From Agromyces mariniharenae (GTDB taxonomy: Bacteria; Actinomycetota; Actinomycetes; Actinomycetales; Microbacteriaceae): a stretch of 64,000 nt of DNA. Of this stretch, positions 36,226 through 45,201 are shown piece by piece. The translations under genes and the position numbers were made by a program. Within the stretch, counting starts at the first letter, position 1. Every line of letters begins with the position of its first letter. Location: assembly GCF_008122505.1 (NCBI RefSeq), contig NZ_VSSB01000002.1, positions 496,001 to 560,000 of the forward strand, given 5' to 3'. Under the pieces are notes generated by a model, which worked only from the letters and a program-made list of their open reading frames with translations, was not told the DNA's origin and did not search any database.

Positions 36226-37175
36226 GCGCCCTGCTCGAGGTCCGGGACCTCCGCCTGCAGTTCGGCGGCGTGAAGGCCGTCGACGGTCTCAGCTTCGAGG
36301 TCCGCGAAGGCGAGATCCTCGCCGTCATCGGCCCGAACGGCGCGGGGAAGACGAGCGCGTTCAACTGCATCTCGGCGTTCTACCTGCCCACGTCCGGGTC
36401 GGTCGTGTTCGACGGGAAGCGCATCGTGCGCGAGGTGCCGGGCTTCTGGCGCGCGCTCCGGCTCGGGCACCTGCTGCAGAGCTTCGGCTTCTACCGGGTG
36501 CTCCCGTCACGCGTCACGAAGTGGGGCATGGCCCGCACCTTCCAGAACCTGCGGCTGTTCCGCGAGCTCAGCGTGCTCGACAACGTGAAGTCCGCGATGC
36601 ACTCGATCCTCCGCGAGGGGTTCTGGTCCACGCTGCTGCACACGCCCGGGTACCGGCGGGCCGAGGAGGCGTGCGCCCGCGAGGCACGCGGATGGCTCGA
36701 CTTCGTCGGCTTCGAGGACGACGAGGACCTCTACGTCGGGCAGCTGCCCTACGGCGAGCAGCGCCGCGTCGAGATCGCCCGCGCCCTCGCCACGAGCCCG
36801 AAGCTGCTGCTGCTCGACGAACCCGCCGCGGGCCTGAACCACAACGAGAAGCAGGCGCTCATGGAACTGATCCGCCGGATCCGCGACCTCGGTGTCGCGG
36901 TCGTGCTGATCGAGCACGACATGGGCCTCATCATGGAACTCGCCGAACGCATCGTCGTGCTCAACTACGGCAGGGAGATCGCCGACGGCACGCCTGCGCA
37001 GATCAAGGCCGATCCCCTGGTCATCGAGGCGTACCTCGGCGTCGACGAGGACGAGGAGGCGATCGACGCCACGCGTCTGCGCACCGGGACCGTCTCGGCC
37101 GACGCGATCGCGGACGCGTTCGGCGCGAGCGCCGTCGGCGCGGCATCCGATGGGAAGGACGGTGGGTCGCGATGA
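36222..37175 (+). CDS. LivG-type ABC transporter ATP-binding protein
   Basis: The 317-residue ATPase has Walker A GPNGAGKT at residues 37-44, Q-loop in ARTFQNLRLFRELSVLDNV, signature LPYGEQRRVEIARALA, Walker B LLLLDEPAAGLNHNE and the H-loop VLIEHDMG. It is longer than usual LivG proteins (about 255): about 25 extra residues (from EVPGFWRALRLGHLL to LPSRV) lie between the P-loop strand and the Q-loop, and about 45 acidic residues extend the C-terminus. It overlaps its neighbours on both sides by 4 bp. Confidence 0.92.
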   Translation: MSALLEVRDLRLQFGGVKAVDGLSFEVREGEILAVIGPNGAGKTSAFNCISAFYLPTSGSVVFDGKRIVREVPGFWRALRLGHLLQSFGFYRVLPSRVTKWGMARTFQNLRLFRELSVLDNVKSAMHSILREGFWSTLLHTPGYRRAEEACAREARGWLDFVGFEDDEDLYVGQLPYGEQRRVEIARALATSPKLLLLDEPAAGLNHNEKQALMELIRRIRDLGVAVVLIEHDMGLIMELAERIVVLNYGREIADGTPAQIKADPLVIEAYLGVDEDEEAIDATRLRTGTVSADAIADAFGASAVGAASDGKDGGSR

Positions 37176-37882
37176 CCGCGCTGGAGGTGCAGGACGTCGA
37201 CGTCTACTACGGCCGCGTGCACGCGCTGCGGCGGCTGAGCTTCTCCGTCGGCGACGGCGAGATCGTGTGCCTGCTCGGCAACAACGGCGCGGGCAAGTCG
37301 ACCACCATGAACCTGCTGTCGGGGCTCGTCCGCCCGAAGGACGGCGCGGTGCGGTGGAACGGCATGGACCTCGCGACGGCGAAGCCGTGGGACATCGTCT
37401 CGGCCGGGCTCATCCACGTGCCGGAGGGGCGCCGCATCTTCTCGACCATGACCGTGCACGAGAACCTGCTGCTCGGCGGGTATGCGGTCCGCGACCGGCG
37501 CGTCGTCGACCAACGCATCGCGCAGGTCTACGAGCTCATGCCGCGGCTGGCCGAGCGCCGGAAGCAGCAGGGCGGCACGCTCTCGGGCGGGGAGCAGCAG
37601 ATGGTCGCGATCGGCCGTGCGATCGTGGGCGGTCCGAAGCTGCTGCTGCTCGACGAGCCGTCGATGGGACTCGCCCCGCTGGTGGTCAAGCAGGTCATGG
37701 AGGTCATCGCCGCCGTGAACGCGCAGGGGACCACCGTCCTGCTCGTCGAGCAGAACGCCAGGGCCGCGCTGAAGATCGCGCACCGCGCCTACGTCGTCGA
37801 GACCGGGACCGTCACGCTGTCGGGATCGGCCGCCGAGCTCGCGCGGGACGCGCGCGTGGTCGAGGCCTACCTCGGGGCATGA
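37172..37882 (+). CDS. LivF-type ABC transporter ATP-binding protein
   Basis: The 236-residue ATPase has Walker A GNNGAGKST at residues 36-44, the LivF-specific PEGRRIFSTMTVHENLLLGG, signature LSGGEQQMVAIGRAIV, Walker B LLLLDEPSMGLAP and H-loop VLLVEQNA. Length is normal. It completes the five-gene importer. A terminator-like hairpin starts 10 bp after its stop. Confidence 0.94.
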   Translation: MTALEVQDVDVYYGRVHALRRLSFSVGDGEIVCLLGNNGAGKSTTMNLLSGLVRPKDGAVRWNGMDLATAKPWDIVSAGLIHVPEGRRIFSTMTVHENLLLGGYAVRDRRVVDQRIAQVYELMPRLAERRKQQGGTLSGGEQQMVAIGRAIVGGPKLLLLDEPSMGLAPLVVKQVMEVIAAVNAQGTTVLLVEQNARAALKIAHRAYVVETGTVTLSGSAAELARDARVVEAYLGA

Positions 37883-37891
37883 TGGCGGAAG

Positions 37892-37914
37892 GCACCCGCG
37901 GACGCCGCGGGTGC
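37892..37914 (+). terminator. Terminator-like hairpin after the ABC importer operon
   Basis: GCACCCGCGG (37892-37901), loop ACG, and the perfect complement CCGCGGGTGC (37905-37914) form a 10-bp stem just after the livF-type stop. It separates the importer operon from the promoter of the dehydrogenase operon, whose -10 box begins 20 bp further on. Confidence 0.65.
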
Positions 37915-37932
37915 GCTTCCGGTCGAGCATAG

Positions 37933-37947
37933 GTAATATGTCACGTA
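37933..37947 (+). promoter_or_regulatory. Operator and -10 box of the hydroxyproline catabolic operon
   Basis: GTAATATGTCACGTA is repeated exactly here, with TAATAT (37934-37939) in the -10 position relative to the ATG at 37967 and a GAGAGGAG ribosome binding site at 37952-37959. No clear -35 box is visible at 16-18 bp, where the right arm of the preceding terminator lies. The inner 13 bp (ATATGTCACGTAT) are nearly palindromic. Confidence 0.6.
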
Positions 37948-37966
37948 TCACTGAGAGGAGCCGGGC

Positions 37967-39124
37967 ATGCGCGTCGTCGTGATCGGTGCGGGCGCCATCG
38001 GCGCGTCCTGCGCGCTCGCGCTCGCCGAGGCCGGCGCCGAGGTCGTCGTCGCCGACCGCGCGGGCGTGGCGGCGGAGACCTCGAGTCGCTGCGAGGGCAA
38101 CATCCTCGTGTCCGACAAGGCGCCCGGCGCCGAGGCCGACCTGGCGATCGCCGCTCGCGAGGCCTGGCGCGACCTCGCCGCCCGGCTCGACGCCGACCGC
38201 GCGCCGGGGCAGCCCGCCACCGAGTTCGAGGCGAAGGGCGGCGTGGTCGTCGCCTTCGCGGGCGGCACCACCGCACTCGAGGCGTTCGCCGCGTCGCAGC
38301 GCGCGATCGGCATCCGCGCCGACGCGGTGTCCTCCGAGGACCTCGGTCGCCTCGAGCCCCACCTGAGCCCCGAGGTCGCGAGCGGCATCCACTACCCCGA
38401 GGACGCCCAGGTGCAGCCGAGCCTCGCCACCCAGGCGATGCTCGCCAGGGCGCGCCGCCTCGGCGCCGAGTTCCGCATCACCGAGGTCACGGGTCCCGTG
38501 CACGACGGCGATCGCCTGGCCGGCGTGGTCACGCCCGAGGGCGCGATCCTCGGCGACGCGGTCGTGAACTGCGCGGGCCCGTGGGCCGGCCGCGTCGCGG
38601 ACCTGCTCGGCGCACGCCTCGACATCCGACCCCGGCGGGGCGCCATCCTGGTCACCACTCCCATGCCGCAGCGGGTGTTCCACAAGGTGTACGACGCCGA
38701 CTACGTCGGTGCGGTCGGATCGAGCGACGCCGCGCTCCAGACCTCGACCGTCGTGGAGTCGACGCCGGCCGGCACCGTGCTGATCGGCTCGAGCCGCGAG
38801 CGCGTGGGCTTCTCGACGGCCCACACGCTCGCGCCGCTCGCCGAGATCGCGGCGAAGGCGACGCGGCTCTTCCCGTTCCTCGCCGACACGATGCTGCTGC
38901 GCAGCTACGTCGGCTTCCGGCCGTACACGCCCGACCACCTGCCGGCCATCGGCGCCGACGGCCGCGTGGGCGGGCTGTTCCACGCGGCCGGCCACGAGGG
39001 CGCCGGCATCGGCCTCGCCCCGACGACCGGCCAGCTCGTCGCGCACGCCGTGCTCGGCACGCCCGCACCGCTCGACCCCGCACCGTTCCTGCCCACCCGG
39101 GCGAGCCTCGAGGAGGCCGCGTGA
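37967..39124 (+). CDS. D-hydroxyproline dehydrogenase beta subunit (DadA-like FAD oxidoreductase)
   Basis: The 385-residue flavoprotein belongs to the glycine oxidase / D-amino acid dehydrogenase family, with the FAD motif VVIGAGAIGASCALAL at residues 4-19, RRGAILVTTPMP mid-protein, and GLFHAAGHEGAGIGLAPTTG near the C-terminus. With the small ferredoxin-like and the larger FAD/iron-sulfur proteins that follow, it matches the three-subunit dehydrogenases that oxidise cis-4-hydroxy-D-proline to pyrroline-4-hydroxy-2-carboxylate. Relatives act on cyanide-precursor glycine or opines, so the substrate rests on context. GTGA overlap couples it to the next gene. Confidence 0.85.
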   Translation: MRVVVIGAGAIGASCALALAEAGAEVVVADRAGVAAETSSRCEGNILVSDKAPGAEADLAIAAREAWRDLAARLDADRAPGQPATEFEAKGGVVVAFAGGTTALEAFAASQRAIGIRADAVSSEDLGRLEPHLSPEVASGIHYPEDAQVQPSLATQAMLARARRLGAEFRITEVTGPVHDGDRLAGVVTPEGAILGDAVVNCAGPWAGRVADLLGARLDIRPRRGAILVTTPMPQRVFHKVYDADYVGAVGSSDAALQTSTVVESTPAGTVLIGSSRERVGFSTAHTLAPLAEIAAKATRLFPFLADTMLLRSYVGFRPYTPDHLPAIGADGRVGGLFHAAGHEGAGIGLAPTTGQLVAHAVLGTPAPLDPAPFLPTRASLEEAA

Positions 39125-39363
39125 CCATCCGCATCGCGGTCGACGGCACCGAGCTCGAGGGGCGCGACGGCCAGACCATCGCCGGCGTGCTGATCGGCGC
39201 GGGCCGGCGCAGCTGGCGCTCGGCGGCCGGCGCGGAGCGCGGCGTCTTCTGCGGCATCGGCGTCTGCCAGGACTGCCTCGTCACCGTCAACGGCGTCGAG
39301 GGCGTCCGAGCCTGCCAGCGCACCGCCAGAGACGGCGACGTGATCGAGCGGGAGGCGCGATGA
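39121..39363 (+). CDS. D-hydroxyproline dehydrogenase gamma subunit, (2Fe-2S) protein
   Basis: The 80-residue protein is a small ferredoxin-like electron carrier. Four cysteines, Cys44, Cys49, Cys52 (FCGIGVCQDC) and Cys65 (RACQR), match the plant-type [2Fe-2S] pattern of the gamma subunits of hydroxyproline, opine and HcnABC-type dehydrogenases. The GTG start overlaps the beta-subunit stop, and the stop overlaps the alpha-subunit ATG, so all three subunits are translationally coupled. Confidence 0.87.
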   Translation: MTIRIAVDGTELEGRDGQTIAGVLIGAGRRSWRSAAGAERGVFCGIGVCQDCLVTVNGVEGVRACQRTARDGDVIEREAR

Positions 39364-40736
39364 GCCGGCGCGTCGTCATCCTCGGTGCGGGCCCCGCGGG
39401 CCTCGCCGCCGCACAGGCCGCGATCGCGCACGGTGCGGACGTCACCGTGCTCGACGAGGGGGAGCGTCCTGGCGGCCAGTTCTGGCGCCACCACGATGCA
39501 CTCACCGATCCGCGCATGCAGCACCAGTGGCCGCGCTTCGAGCGACTCCGAGGAGCCCTCGACCGGGCCGAGGTACACGCACAGGCGAGCGTCTGGCACG
39601 TCGAGACCGACGGAGGCCTGCGCATGCACGCGCTCGTCGGCCCCGCCGACGCGGCCGGCCGCACGGCCCTCACGGTCGAGGCCGATGCGCTCGTCCTCGC
39701 CACGGGTGCGCACGACCGTGCCCTGCCCGTGCCCGGGTGGACCCTCCCCGGCGTGATCACCGCCGGCGCCGCGCAGGCGCTCGCGAAGCGCGACGGCGTC
39801 GCCCCCGGGCGTCGGACCGTCGTCGCGGGCGCCGGGCCGTTCCTGCTGCCGGTCGCCGCGAGCATCGGCCTCGCCGGCGGCAGCGTCGCCGAGGTCGTCG
39901 AGGCCGTGGGCGTCGGCGCGATCGCGCGCGGCTGGGGCCGCAGCCCGTGGCGACTCGCGGGTGCGGCAGGCAAGGCGGGCGAGCTCACGGAGTACCTCGG
40001 CGACCTGATCCGCCACCGGACGCCCTACCGTTTCGGCAGCGCTGTCACGCGCATCCACGGGGTCGGTACGGTCGAGGGAGCGACCATCCAGCGCGTCGAC
40101 GCCGACTGGCGTCCGATCCCGGGAACCGAGCGCGTCGTCGAATGCGACTCGGTCGCCCTCGGCCACGGCTTCACCCCCCGCCTCGAGGCGGCGATCCAGG
40201 CCGGATGCGCGATCTCGCCCGACCGGTTCGTCGAGGTCGACGGGCGACAGGCCACCTCGGTGCCCGGCGTCTTCGCGGCGGGCGAGGTCACCGGCATCGC
40301 CGGCGCCGACGCGGCCCTCGCCGAGGGCGCGGTCGCCGGATTCCTCGCCGCCGGCGGCGAGCTCGGCGACCCGCGACTGCGCCGTGTCGTCGACGCGCGG
40401 CGTCGGATGCACGCCTTCGCGGAACGACTCGCCACCCACGCCATCCGATCGGGATGGACGGCCTGGCTCGACGACGACACGATCGTCTGCCGCTGCGAGT
40501 CCGTCACGCGTGCGCGCATCGCCGAGTACGCCGACGCCTCGAGCCGTGGCGTGCGCCTCGCGACCCGTGCCGGCCTCGGCGCGTGCCAGGGTCGCACCTG
40601 CGGCCGCAGCGTCGAGGCGCTCGTCGCGGCATCCGTCGACTACGACCAGCGGCCGGTGCTCTCCTCGATCCGCATCGGGGAGCTCGCCGGCCTCCACCAC
40701 ACCCCAGACCGAATCAAGCACCAGGAGCAGGAATGA
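39360..40736 (+). CDS. D-hydroxyproline dehydrogenase alpha subunit (FAD and BFD-like iron-sulfur)
   Basis: The 458-residue protein has an N-terminal dinucleotide-binding motif VVILGAGPAGLAAAQAAI, a GGQFWR flavin segment, and a second nucleotide-binding region (VVAGAGPFLLPVAASIGLAG). The C-terminal domain is BFD-like, with four cysteines at 377, 379, 409 and 414 (CRC and GACQGRTCG) for a [2Fe-2S] cluster. This is the domain order of HcnB / LhpB-type subunits, which pass electrons from the beta subunit onward. It overlaps the DapA-like gene by 4 bp. Confidence 0.87.
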   Translation: MSRRVVILGAGPAGLAAAQAAIAHGADVTVLDEGERPGGQFWRHHDALTDPRMQHQWPRFERLRGALDRAEVHAQASVWHVETDGGLRMHALVGPADAAGRTALTVEADALVLATGAHDRALPVPGWTLPGVITAGAAQALAKRDGVAPGRRTVVAGAGPFLLPVAASIGLAGGSVAEVVEAVGVGAIARGWGRSPWRLAGAAGKAGELTEYLGDLIRHRTPYRFGSAVTRIHGVGTVEGATIQRVDADWRPIPGTERVVECDSVALGHGFTPRLEAAIQAGCAISPDRFVEVDGRQATSVPGVFAAGEVTGIAGADAALAEGAVAGFLAAGGELGDPRLRRVVDARRRMHAFAERLATHAIRSGWTAWLDDDTIVCRCESVTRARIAEYADASSRGVRLATRAGLGACQGRTCGRSVEALVAASVDYDQRPVLSSIRIGELAGLHHTPDRIKHQEQE

Positions 40737-41653
40737 CCGAGCAGAACATGGACCTCGGCGGCGTCGTCGTCGCCACCGCCCTCGCCTTCAAGGAGGACCC
40801 GTCGGCCCCGGCCGGCCTCGCCGTCGACTACGACCGGTTCGCCGAGCACGTCGACTTCCTCATGTCGAACGGATGCCGCGGCGTCGGCCCGAACGGATCG
40901 CTCGGCGAGTACTCGTCCCTCACCGACGAGGAGCGACGGAAGGTGATCCAGGTCGCCGTCGAGGCGGTCGACGGGCGCGGCATCGTCATCGCCGGCGCGC
41001 ACGGCGTCGGCAGCCACCAGGCGCGCAAATGGGCGGAGCTCGCTCGCGAGGACGGCGCCGACGGCGTGCTGCTGCTACCGCCGACCATGTACCGGGCCAA
41101 CGAGGGCGAGGTCATCGCGCACTTCGAGGAGGTCGCCAAGGTCGGCCTGCCGATCATGGCCTACAACAACCCGTTCGACACGAAGGTCGACCTCGTGCCC
41201 TCGATGGTCGCGAAGCTCGCCGAGATCCCCGAGGTCGTGGCCATCAAGGAGTTCTCGGGCGACGTGCGTCGCGTCTACGAGATCAAGGAGCTGTGCGACA
41301 TCGACATCATCGCCGGTGCCGACGACGTGCTCTTCGAGCTCATGGTGAACGGCGCGGTCGGCTGGTTCGCCGGCTACCCGAACGCGTTCCCCCGCGAGGC
41401 GGTCGAGCTCTACGACCTCTGCGCCGACGGCAAGTGGCACGAGGCGAAGGCGCTCTACGAGCAGCTCGTCGCGGTGTTCCGCTGGGACTCGCGCACCGAG
41501 TTCGTGCAGGCCATCAAGCTCTCGATGGACATCTGCGGCAACTCGTACGGCGGCCCGACGCGTCCGCCGCGCGGCCCGCTCTCGGCGGAGCAGCGCGCGC
41601 AGGTGACCGCCGACACCGAGCGCGCGCTCGCGGCACTCGCGGCGGCCCGCTGA
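40733..41653 (+). CDS. DapA-family enzyme, likely pyrroline-4-hydroxy-2-carboxylate deaminase
   Basis: The 306-residue protein has the dihydrodipicolinate synthase / N-acetylneuraminate lyase barrel. The Schiff-base Lys172 is in VVAIKEFSGD and the catalytic Tyr144 in MAYNNPFD; the substrate-binding GPNGSLGEYSSLT replaces the GTTGE loop of true DapA. In hydroxyproline pathways this paralogue deaminates pyrroline-4-hydroxy-2-carboxylate to 2-oxoglutarate semialdehyde. The assignment depends on its place between the dehydrogenase and the semialdehyde dehydrogenase. Its stop and the next ATG share one base (TGATG). Confidence 0.85.
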   Translation: MTEQNMDLGGVVVATALAFKEDPSAPAGLAVDYDRFAEHVDFLMSNGCRGVGPNGSLGEYSSLTDEERRKVIQVAVEAVDGRGIVIAGAHGVGSHQARKWAELAREDGADGVLLLPPTMYRANEGEVIAHFEEVAKVGLPIMAYNNPFDTKVDLVPSMVAKLAEIPEVVAIKEFSGDVRRVYEIKELCDIDIIAGADDVLFELMVNGAVGWFAGYPNAFPREAVELYDLCADGKWHEAKALYEQLVAVFRWDSRTEFVQAIKLSMDICGNSYGGPTRPPRGPLSAEQRAQVTADTERALAALAAAR

Positions 41654-42654
41654 TGCGCACCCGTCGGGTCGTCTCGGCCGTCGACTCGCACACCGAGGGC
41701 ATGCCGACCCGCGTCGTCACGGGCGGCGTCGGACGGATCCCCGGCTCGACGATGAACGAGCGGCGGCTGTGGGCGATCGAGCACCTCGACGGCCTGCGCG
41801 GGTTCCTCATGAACGAGCCGCGCGGCCACGCCGCCATGTCGGGCGCGCTGCTGCAGCCGCCCGCGCGCGACGACGCCGACTGGGGCGTGGTGTTCGTCGA
41901 GGCGAGCGGCTTCCTGCCGATGTGCGGGCACGGCACGATCGGCGTGGCCACGGTGCTCGTCGAGACGGGCATGGTCGAGGTGACCGAGCCGGTCACCGAG
42001 ATCCGGCTCGACGTGCCCGCCGGCCTCGTCGTCGCGCGCGTCGAGGTCGAAGGCGGTCGCGCGAAGCGCGTCACGATCGAGAACGTGCCGAGCTTCGTCG
42101 AGCGCATCGACGAGACGATCGAGGTGCCGGGCTACGGCGAGGTGCCGTACTCGATCGCGTTCGGGGGCAACTTCTACGCGCTCGTCGACCTCGACGACGT
42201 CGGGCTGCCGTTCGACCGGGAGCGACAGGACGACATCCTGCGGGCCGGACTCGCGATCATGGACGCGATCAACGAGCAGAAGCCGCCGAAGCATCCCGAG
42301 CTCTCGGGGGCCGATCACGTGCACCACGTCGAGTTCATCGCGCCGGGTTCCGATGCGGTCCGCTCGCGGCACGCGATGGCGATCCATCCCGGATGGTTCG
42401 ACCGCTCGCCGTGCGGCACCGGCACGAGCGCGCGCATGGCCGAGCTCCATGCTCGCGGCGAGCTCGCGCTCGAGACCGACTTCGTGAACGAGTCGTTCAT
42501 CGGCAGCGAGTTCACCGGTCGCCTGCTGCGCGAGACCGAGGTCGGTGGCGTGCCCGCGGTCGTGCCGACCATCTCGGGCCGTGCCTGGGTCACCGGCATG
42601 GGCCAGTACCTCCTCGACGAGGACGACCCCTTCCCCGAGGGCTTCGTCTTCTGA
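41653..42654 (+). CDS. 4-hydroxyproline 2-epimerase (proline racemase family)
   Basis: The 333-residue protein is a cofactor-independent proline-racemase-family enzyme with both catalytic cysteines: Cys91 in PMCGHGTIG and Cys254 in SPCGTGTSARMA. Two cysteines mean racemase or epimerase chemistry, not dehydration. The N-terminus VVSAVDSHTEGMPTRVV is typical of 4-hydroxyproline epimerases. It would convert trans-4-hydroxy-L-proline to cis-4-hydroxy-D-proline, the substrate of the dehydrogenase encoded upstream. Proline racemase activity cannot be excluded. Confidence 0.87.
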   Translation: MRTRRVVSAVDSHTEGMPTRVVTGGVGRIPGSTMNERRLWAIEHLDGLRGFLMNEPRGHAAMSGALLQPPARDDADWGVVFVEASGFLPMCGHGTIGVATVLVETGMVEVTEPVTEIRLDVPAGLVVARVEVEGGRAKRVTIENVPSFVERIDETIEVPGYGEVPYSIAFGGNFYALVDLDDVGLPFDRERQDDILRAGLAIMDAINEQKPPKHPELSGADHVHHVEFIAPGSDAVRSRHAMAIHPGWFDRSPCGTGTSARMAELHARGELALETDFVNESFIGSEFTGRLLRETEVGGVPAVVPTISGRAWVTGMGQYLLDEDDPFPEGFVF

Positions 42655-42685
42655 CCGACCACCCACGCCGACCCCAGGAGCATCG

Positions 42686-44167
42686 ATGGACACCGACCGG
42701 ATCGCCGCGGACGCGGCGCGCGCTGCACGACCCTTCGCCGAGACCGAACCCCGCGCACGGGCGCAGGCGCTCGTCGCCGTGGCCGACGCGCTCGACGCCG
42801 CCTCCGACGAGCTCATCGCCATCGCGACGCGTGAGACCGGGCTGGCCCAGGGCCGGCTGGTGGGGGAGGTGCGCCGCACCACCAACCAGCTGCGACTCTT
42901 CGCCGAGGTCATCGTCGACGGCGCCTACCTCGACGCCCGCATCGACGCCGCCGACCCCGACTACGTGATCGGACCGCGGCCCGACGTGCGCCGCGTGCTC
43001 GAGCCCGTCGGGCCGGTGCTCAACTTCGCCGCGTCGAACTTCCCGTTCGCGTTCTCCGTCGCGGGCGGCGATTCGGCGGCCGCCCTCGCCGCGGGGTGCC
43101 CGGTCGTCGTGAAGGCGCACTCCGGCCATCCCGAGCTCTCCCGCCGCACGGCGGAGGTCGTCACGGCGGCCCTCGCCGCGGCGGGCATGCCCGACGGCGT
43201 CTTCCAGCTCGTCGAGGGCCAGGAGCGCGGCGTCGCGCTCCTGCGCGACGACCGCATCCGCGCAGGGGCGTTCACCGGCTCGACGCACGTGGGACGCCTG
43301 CTCGCGGACATCGCGGCGTCGCGCCCGCGCCCCATCCCGTTCTACGGCGAGCTCGGCAGCGTGAACCCCGTGTACGCGACCACGGGCGCGGTGGCCGCCG
43401 ACCCCGGGCTGCTGCAGGGCTTCCTCGGCTCGGTCTCCGGCTCGGCCGGGCAGCTCTGCACGAAGCCCGGCTTCCTGTTCGTCCCGGCCGACGCCGAGCT
43501 CGAACCGGTGGCGGATGCCGCGGCGGCCGTGCCCGAGCATCGCCTGCTCAATCCCGGCATCGGCCGAGCCTTCGAGGAGCGCCGCAGCGCGGTCCTCGGG
43601 GCTCCGGGAGTGACCGTCCTCGCCGAGGGAGCGGTCCGGGTCGACGAGGCCGACCAGCGCTTCGCGACGCCCACCGTCGTCGAGGTGGACGTGGACACGC
43701 TGCTCGCGCACCGCGACGAGCTGCTCGAGGAGTCCTTCGGGCCCTTGTCGATCCTCGTGCGCTACGACGATGCCGACGTGCTGCCGGAACTGCACCGCGA
43801 GCTGTTCCCGGGCAACCTCACCTCGACCGTGCACGCGAACGACCTCGAGCTCGCCGACGGTCGGCTCGCGGACTTGGTCGACGCGCTGGCCGAGACGAGC
43901 GGGCGCGTGCTGTTCGGCGGTTGGCCGACGGGCGTGTCGGTGACGAGCGCCATGCAGCACGGCGGCCCGTTCCCGGCGACGACGACGGATGCCACGAGCG
44001 TCGGCACCGCGGCCATCACCCGATTCCTGCGCGGCGTCGCCTACCAGGGCGCGCCGCAGTCGCTGCTCCCGCCGCCCCTGCGCGACGACAATCCGTGGGG
44101 CGTGCCGCAGCGCCGCAGCGACGCCGGCCGCTCCGCCGGGTGGGGGAGCCTCGCGGGCGAGTACTGA
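42686..44167 (+). CDS. Aldehyde dehydrogenase, likely 2-oxoglutarate semialdehyde dehydrogenase
   Basis: The 493-residue NAD(P)-dependent aldehyde dehydrogenase has the nucleophile Cys258 in AGQLCTKPG and the general base Glu222 in GELGSVNPVY, a pattern of the 2-oxoglutarate semialdehyde dehydrogenase branch. VLNFAASNFPFAFSVAGGD near residue 113 is also typical. It would oxidise the product of the DapA-like enzyme to 2-oxoglutarate, feeding the citric acid cycle. It lies 31 bp after the epimerase with CCAGGAG as ribosome binding site, and ends at a strong shared terminator. Confidence 0.9.
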   Translation: MDTDRIAADAARAARPFAETEPRARAQALVAVADALDAASDELIAIATRETGLAQGRLVGEVRRTTNQLRLFAEVIVDGAYLDARIDAADPDYVIGPRPDVRRVLEPVGPVLNFAASNFPFAFSVAGGDSAAALAAGCPVVVKAHSGHPELSRRTAEVVTAALAAAGMPDGVFQLVEGQERGVALLRDDRIRAGAFTGSTHVGRLLADIAASRPRPIPFYGELGSVNPVYATTGAVAADPGLLQGFLGSVSGSAGQLCTKPGFLFVPADAELEPVADAAAAVPEHRLLNPGIGRAFEERRSAVLGAPGVTVLAEGAVRVDEADQRFATPTVVEVDVDTLLAHRDELLEESFGPLSILVRYDDADVLPELHRELFPGNLTSTVHANDLELADGRLADLVDALAETSGRVLFGGWPTGVSVTSAMQHGGPFPATTTDATSVGTAAITRFLRGVAYQGAPQSLLPPPLRDDNPWGVPQRRSDAGRSAGWGSLAGEY

Positions 44168-44180
44168 GCGGACGGATGCC

Positions 44181-44215
44181 GCGTGGTGCTCCGGGCGACG
44201 ACCGGGGCACCACGC
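44181..44215. terminator. Bidirectional terminator between the two hydroxyproline operons
   Basis: GCGTGGTGC (44181-44189) pairs perfectly with GCACCACGC (44207-44215). Inside, CCGG (44191-44194) pairs with CCGG (44202-44205) around a 7-base loop, with one mismatched pair between the stems. It sits in the 50-bp gap between convergent stops. Confidence 0.75.
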
Positions 44216-44217
44216 AC

Positions 44218-45201
44218 TCACCGCAGCGAGAAGCCGTCGGCGAGCGGGTCGCCCTCGTCGAGCTCGAACTCGCAGCGACCGACCCGGTACGCCTGGCCCG
44301 TCACCTCGGGGATCACGCCGACTGCGGTGCGCTCGGCGACGCGTGCGAGGAAGCGGGTCCCGATGATCGAGTCGTGCGTGAGGACCTCGCCCTCGCCGAG
44401 CACGGCGGTGTGCGCGAGCAGTGCGACGCGCGCCGCGGTGCCCGATCCGCAGGGGCTGCGGTCGACCTCGCCATCGGCGAAGACGGTCACGTTGCGCTGC
44501 CACGGTCCGGACTCGGTGCGACCCAGGTCGTCGACCCAGATCGTGCCGTAGACGCCCGACAGGCGTTCGTCGTCGACCTGCGCTGCCGGGTGCTCGTCCA
44601 ACGCCCACTTGATCTCGCGTCCGAGCCGGATGAGCTCGCTCGTGTGCTCGGGCGCGACCGACAGGCCGACGGCAGCGGCCGGCAGGGTCGCGTACACGGC
44701 GCCGCCGAAGACGAGGTCCACGTCGACCTCGCCTCGGCTCGTCTCCAGGCGGATGCCGCGCTCGAGCACGCGCGACTCGACGTTGCGGAACACGACGCCG
44801 GTCGTGCGACCGCCCTCGCGCTGCACCCGTGCCTGCACGCGGCCGCTGGGGACGTCGATCGTCACGACGGCCTCGCCGTCGTCGGGCGCCGAGACGCGGC
44901 CGGTGCGCACCGCCCACGCGCCGAGCGCGATGGTGCCGTGCCCGCAGGCGGTCGAGAAGCCGTCCTTGTGCCAGAACAGCACGCCGAACTCGGCTCCGTC
45001 GTCGTCGGGCGGGGTCAGGAACCCGCCGTACATGTCGTCGTGCCCGCGGGGTTCCAGGCAGAGGAATCGGCGCACCGCATCGGCCTCGCCCGTCATCGCG
45101 TGCACGCGCCGCTCGGCGACGGTCGCCCCCTCGGTCGCGACGCCGTCGACGATGCGGAACGGCTCGCCCGCGGTGTGCCAGTCCTCGGTGCTCCAGCGCA
45201 T
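44218..45201 (-). CDS. Second proline-racemase-family enzyme
   Basis: The 327-residue protein is distinct from the epimerase on the other strand. Its N-terminus STEDWHTAGEPFRIV resembles the trans-3-hydroxy-L-proline dehydratase branch. However both catalytic positions are cysteine: Cys86 in STACGHGTIAL and Cys251 in SPCGSGTAARV, which normally indicates racemase or epimerase activity; dehydratases replace one of them. It is coupled to an ornithine-cyclodeaminase-family gene (TGATG), the usual partner for dehydratase-generated pyrroline-2-carboxylate. The activity therefore remains open: a second epimerase or a dehydratase that kept both cysteines. Confidence 0.85.
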   Translation of the reverse strand: MRWSTEDWHTAGEPFRIVDGVATEGATVAERRVHAMTGEADAVRRFLCLEPRGHDDMYGGFLTPPDDDGAEFGVLFWHKDGFSTACGHGTIALGAWAVRTGRVSAPDDGEAVVTIDVPSGRVQARVQREGGRTTGVVFRNVESRVLERGIRLETSRGEVDVDLVFGGAVYATLPAAAVGLSVAPEHTSELIRLGREIKWALDEHPAAQVDDERLSGVYGTIWVDDLGRTESGPWQRNVTVFADGEVDRSPCGSGTAARVALLAHTAVLGEGEVLTHDSIIGTRFLARVAERTAVGVIPEVTGQAYRVGRCEFELDEGDPLADGFSLR

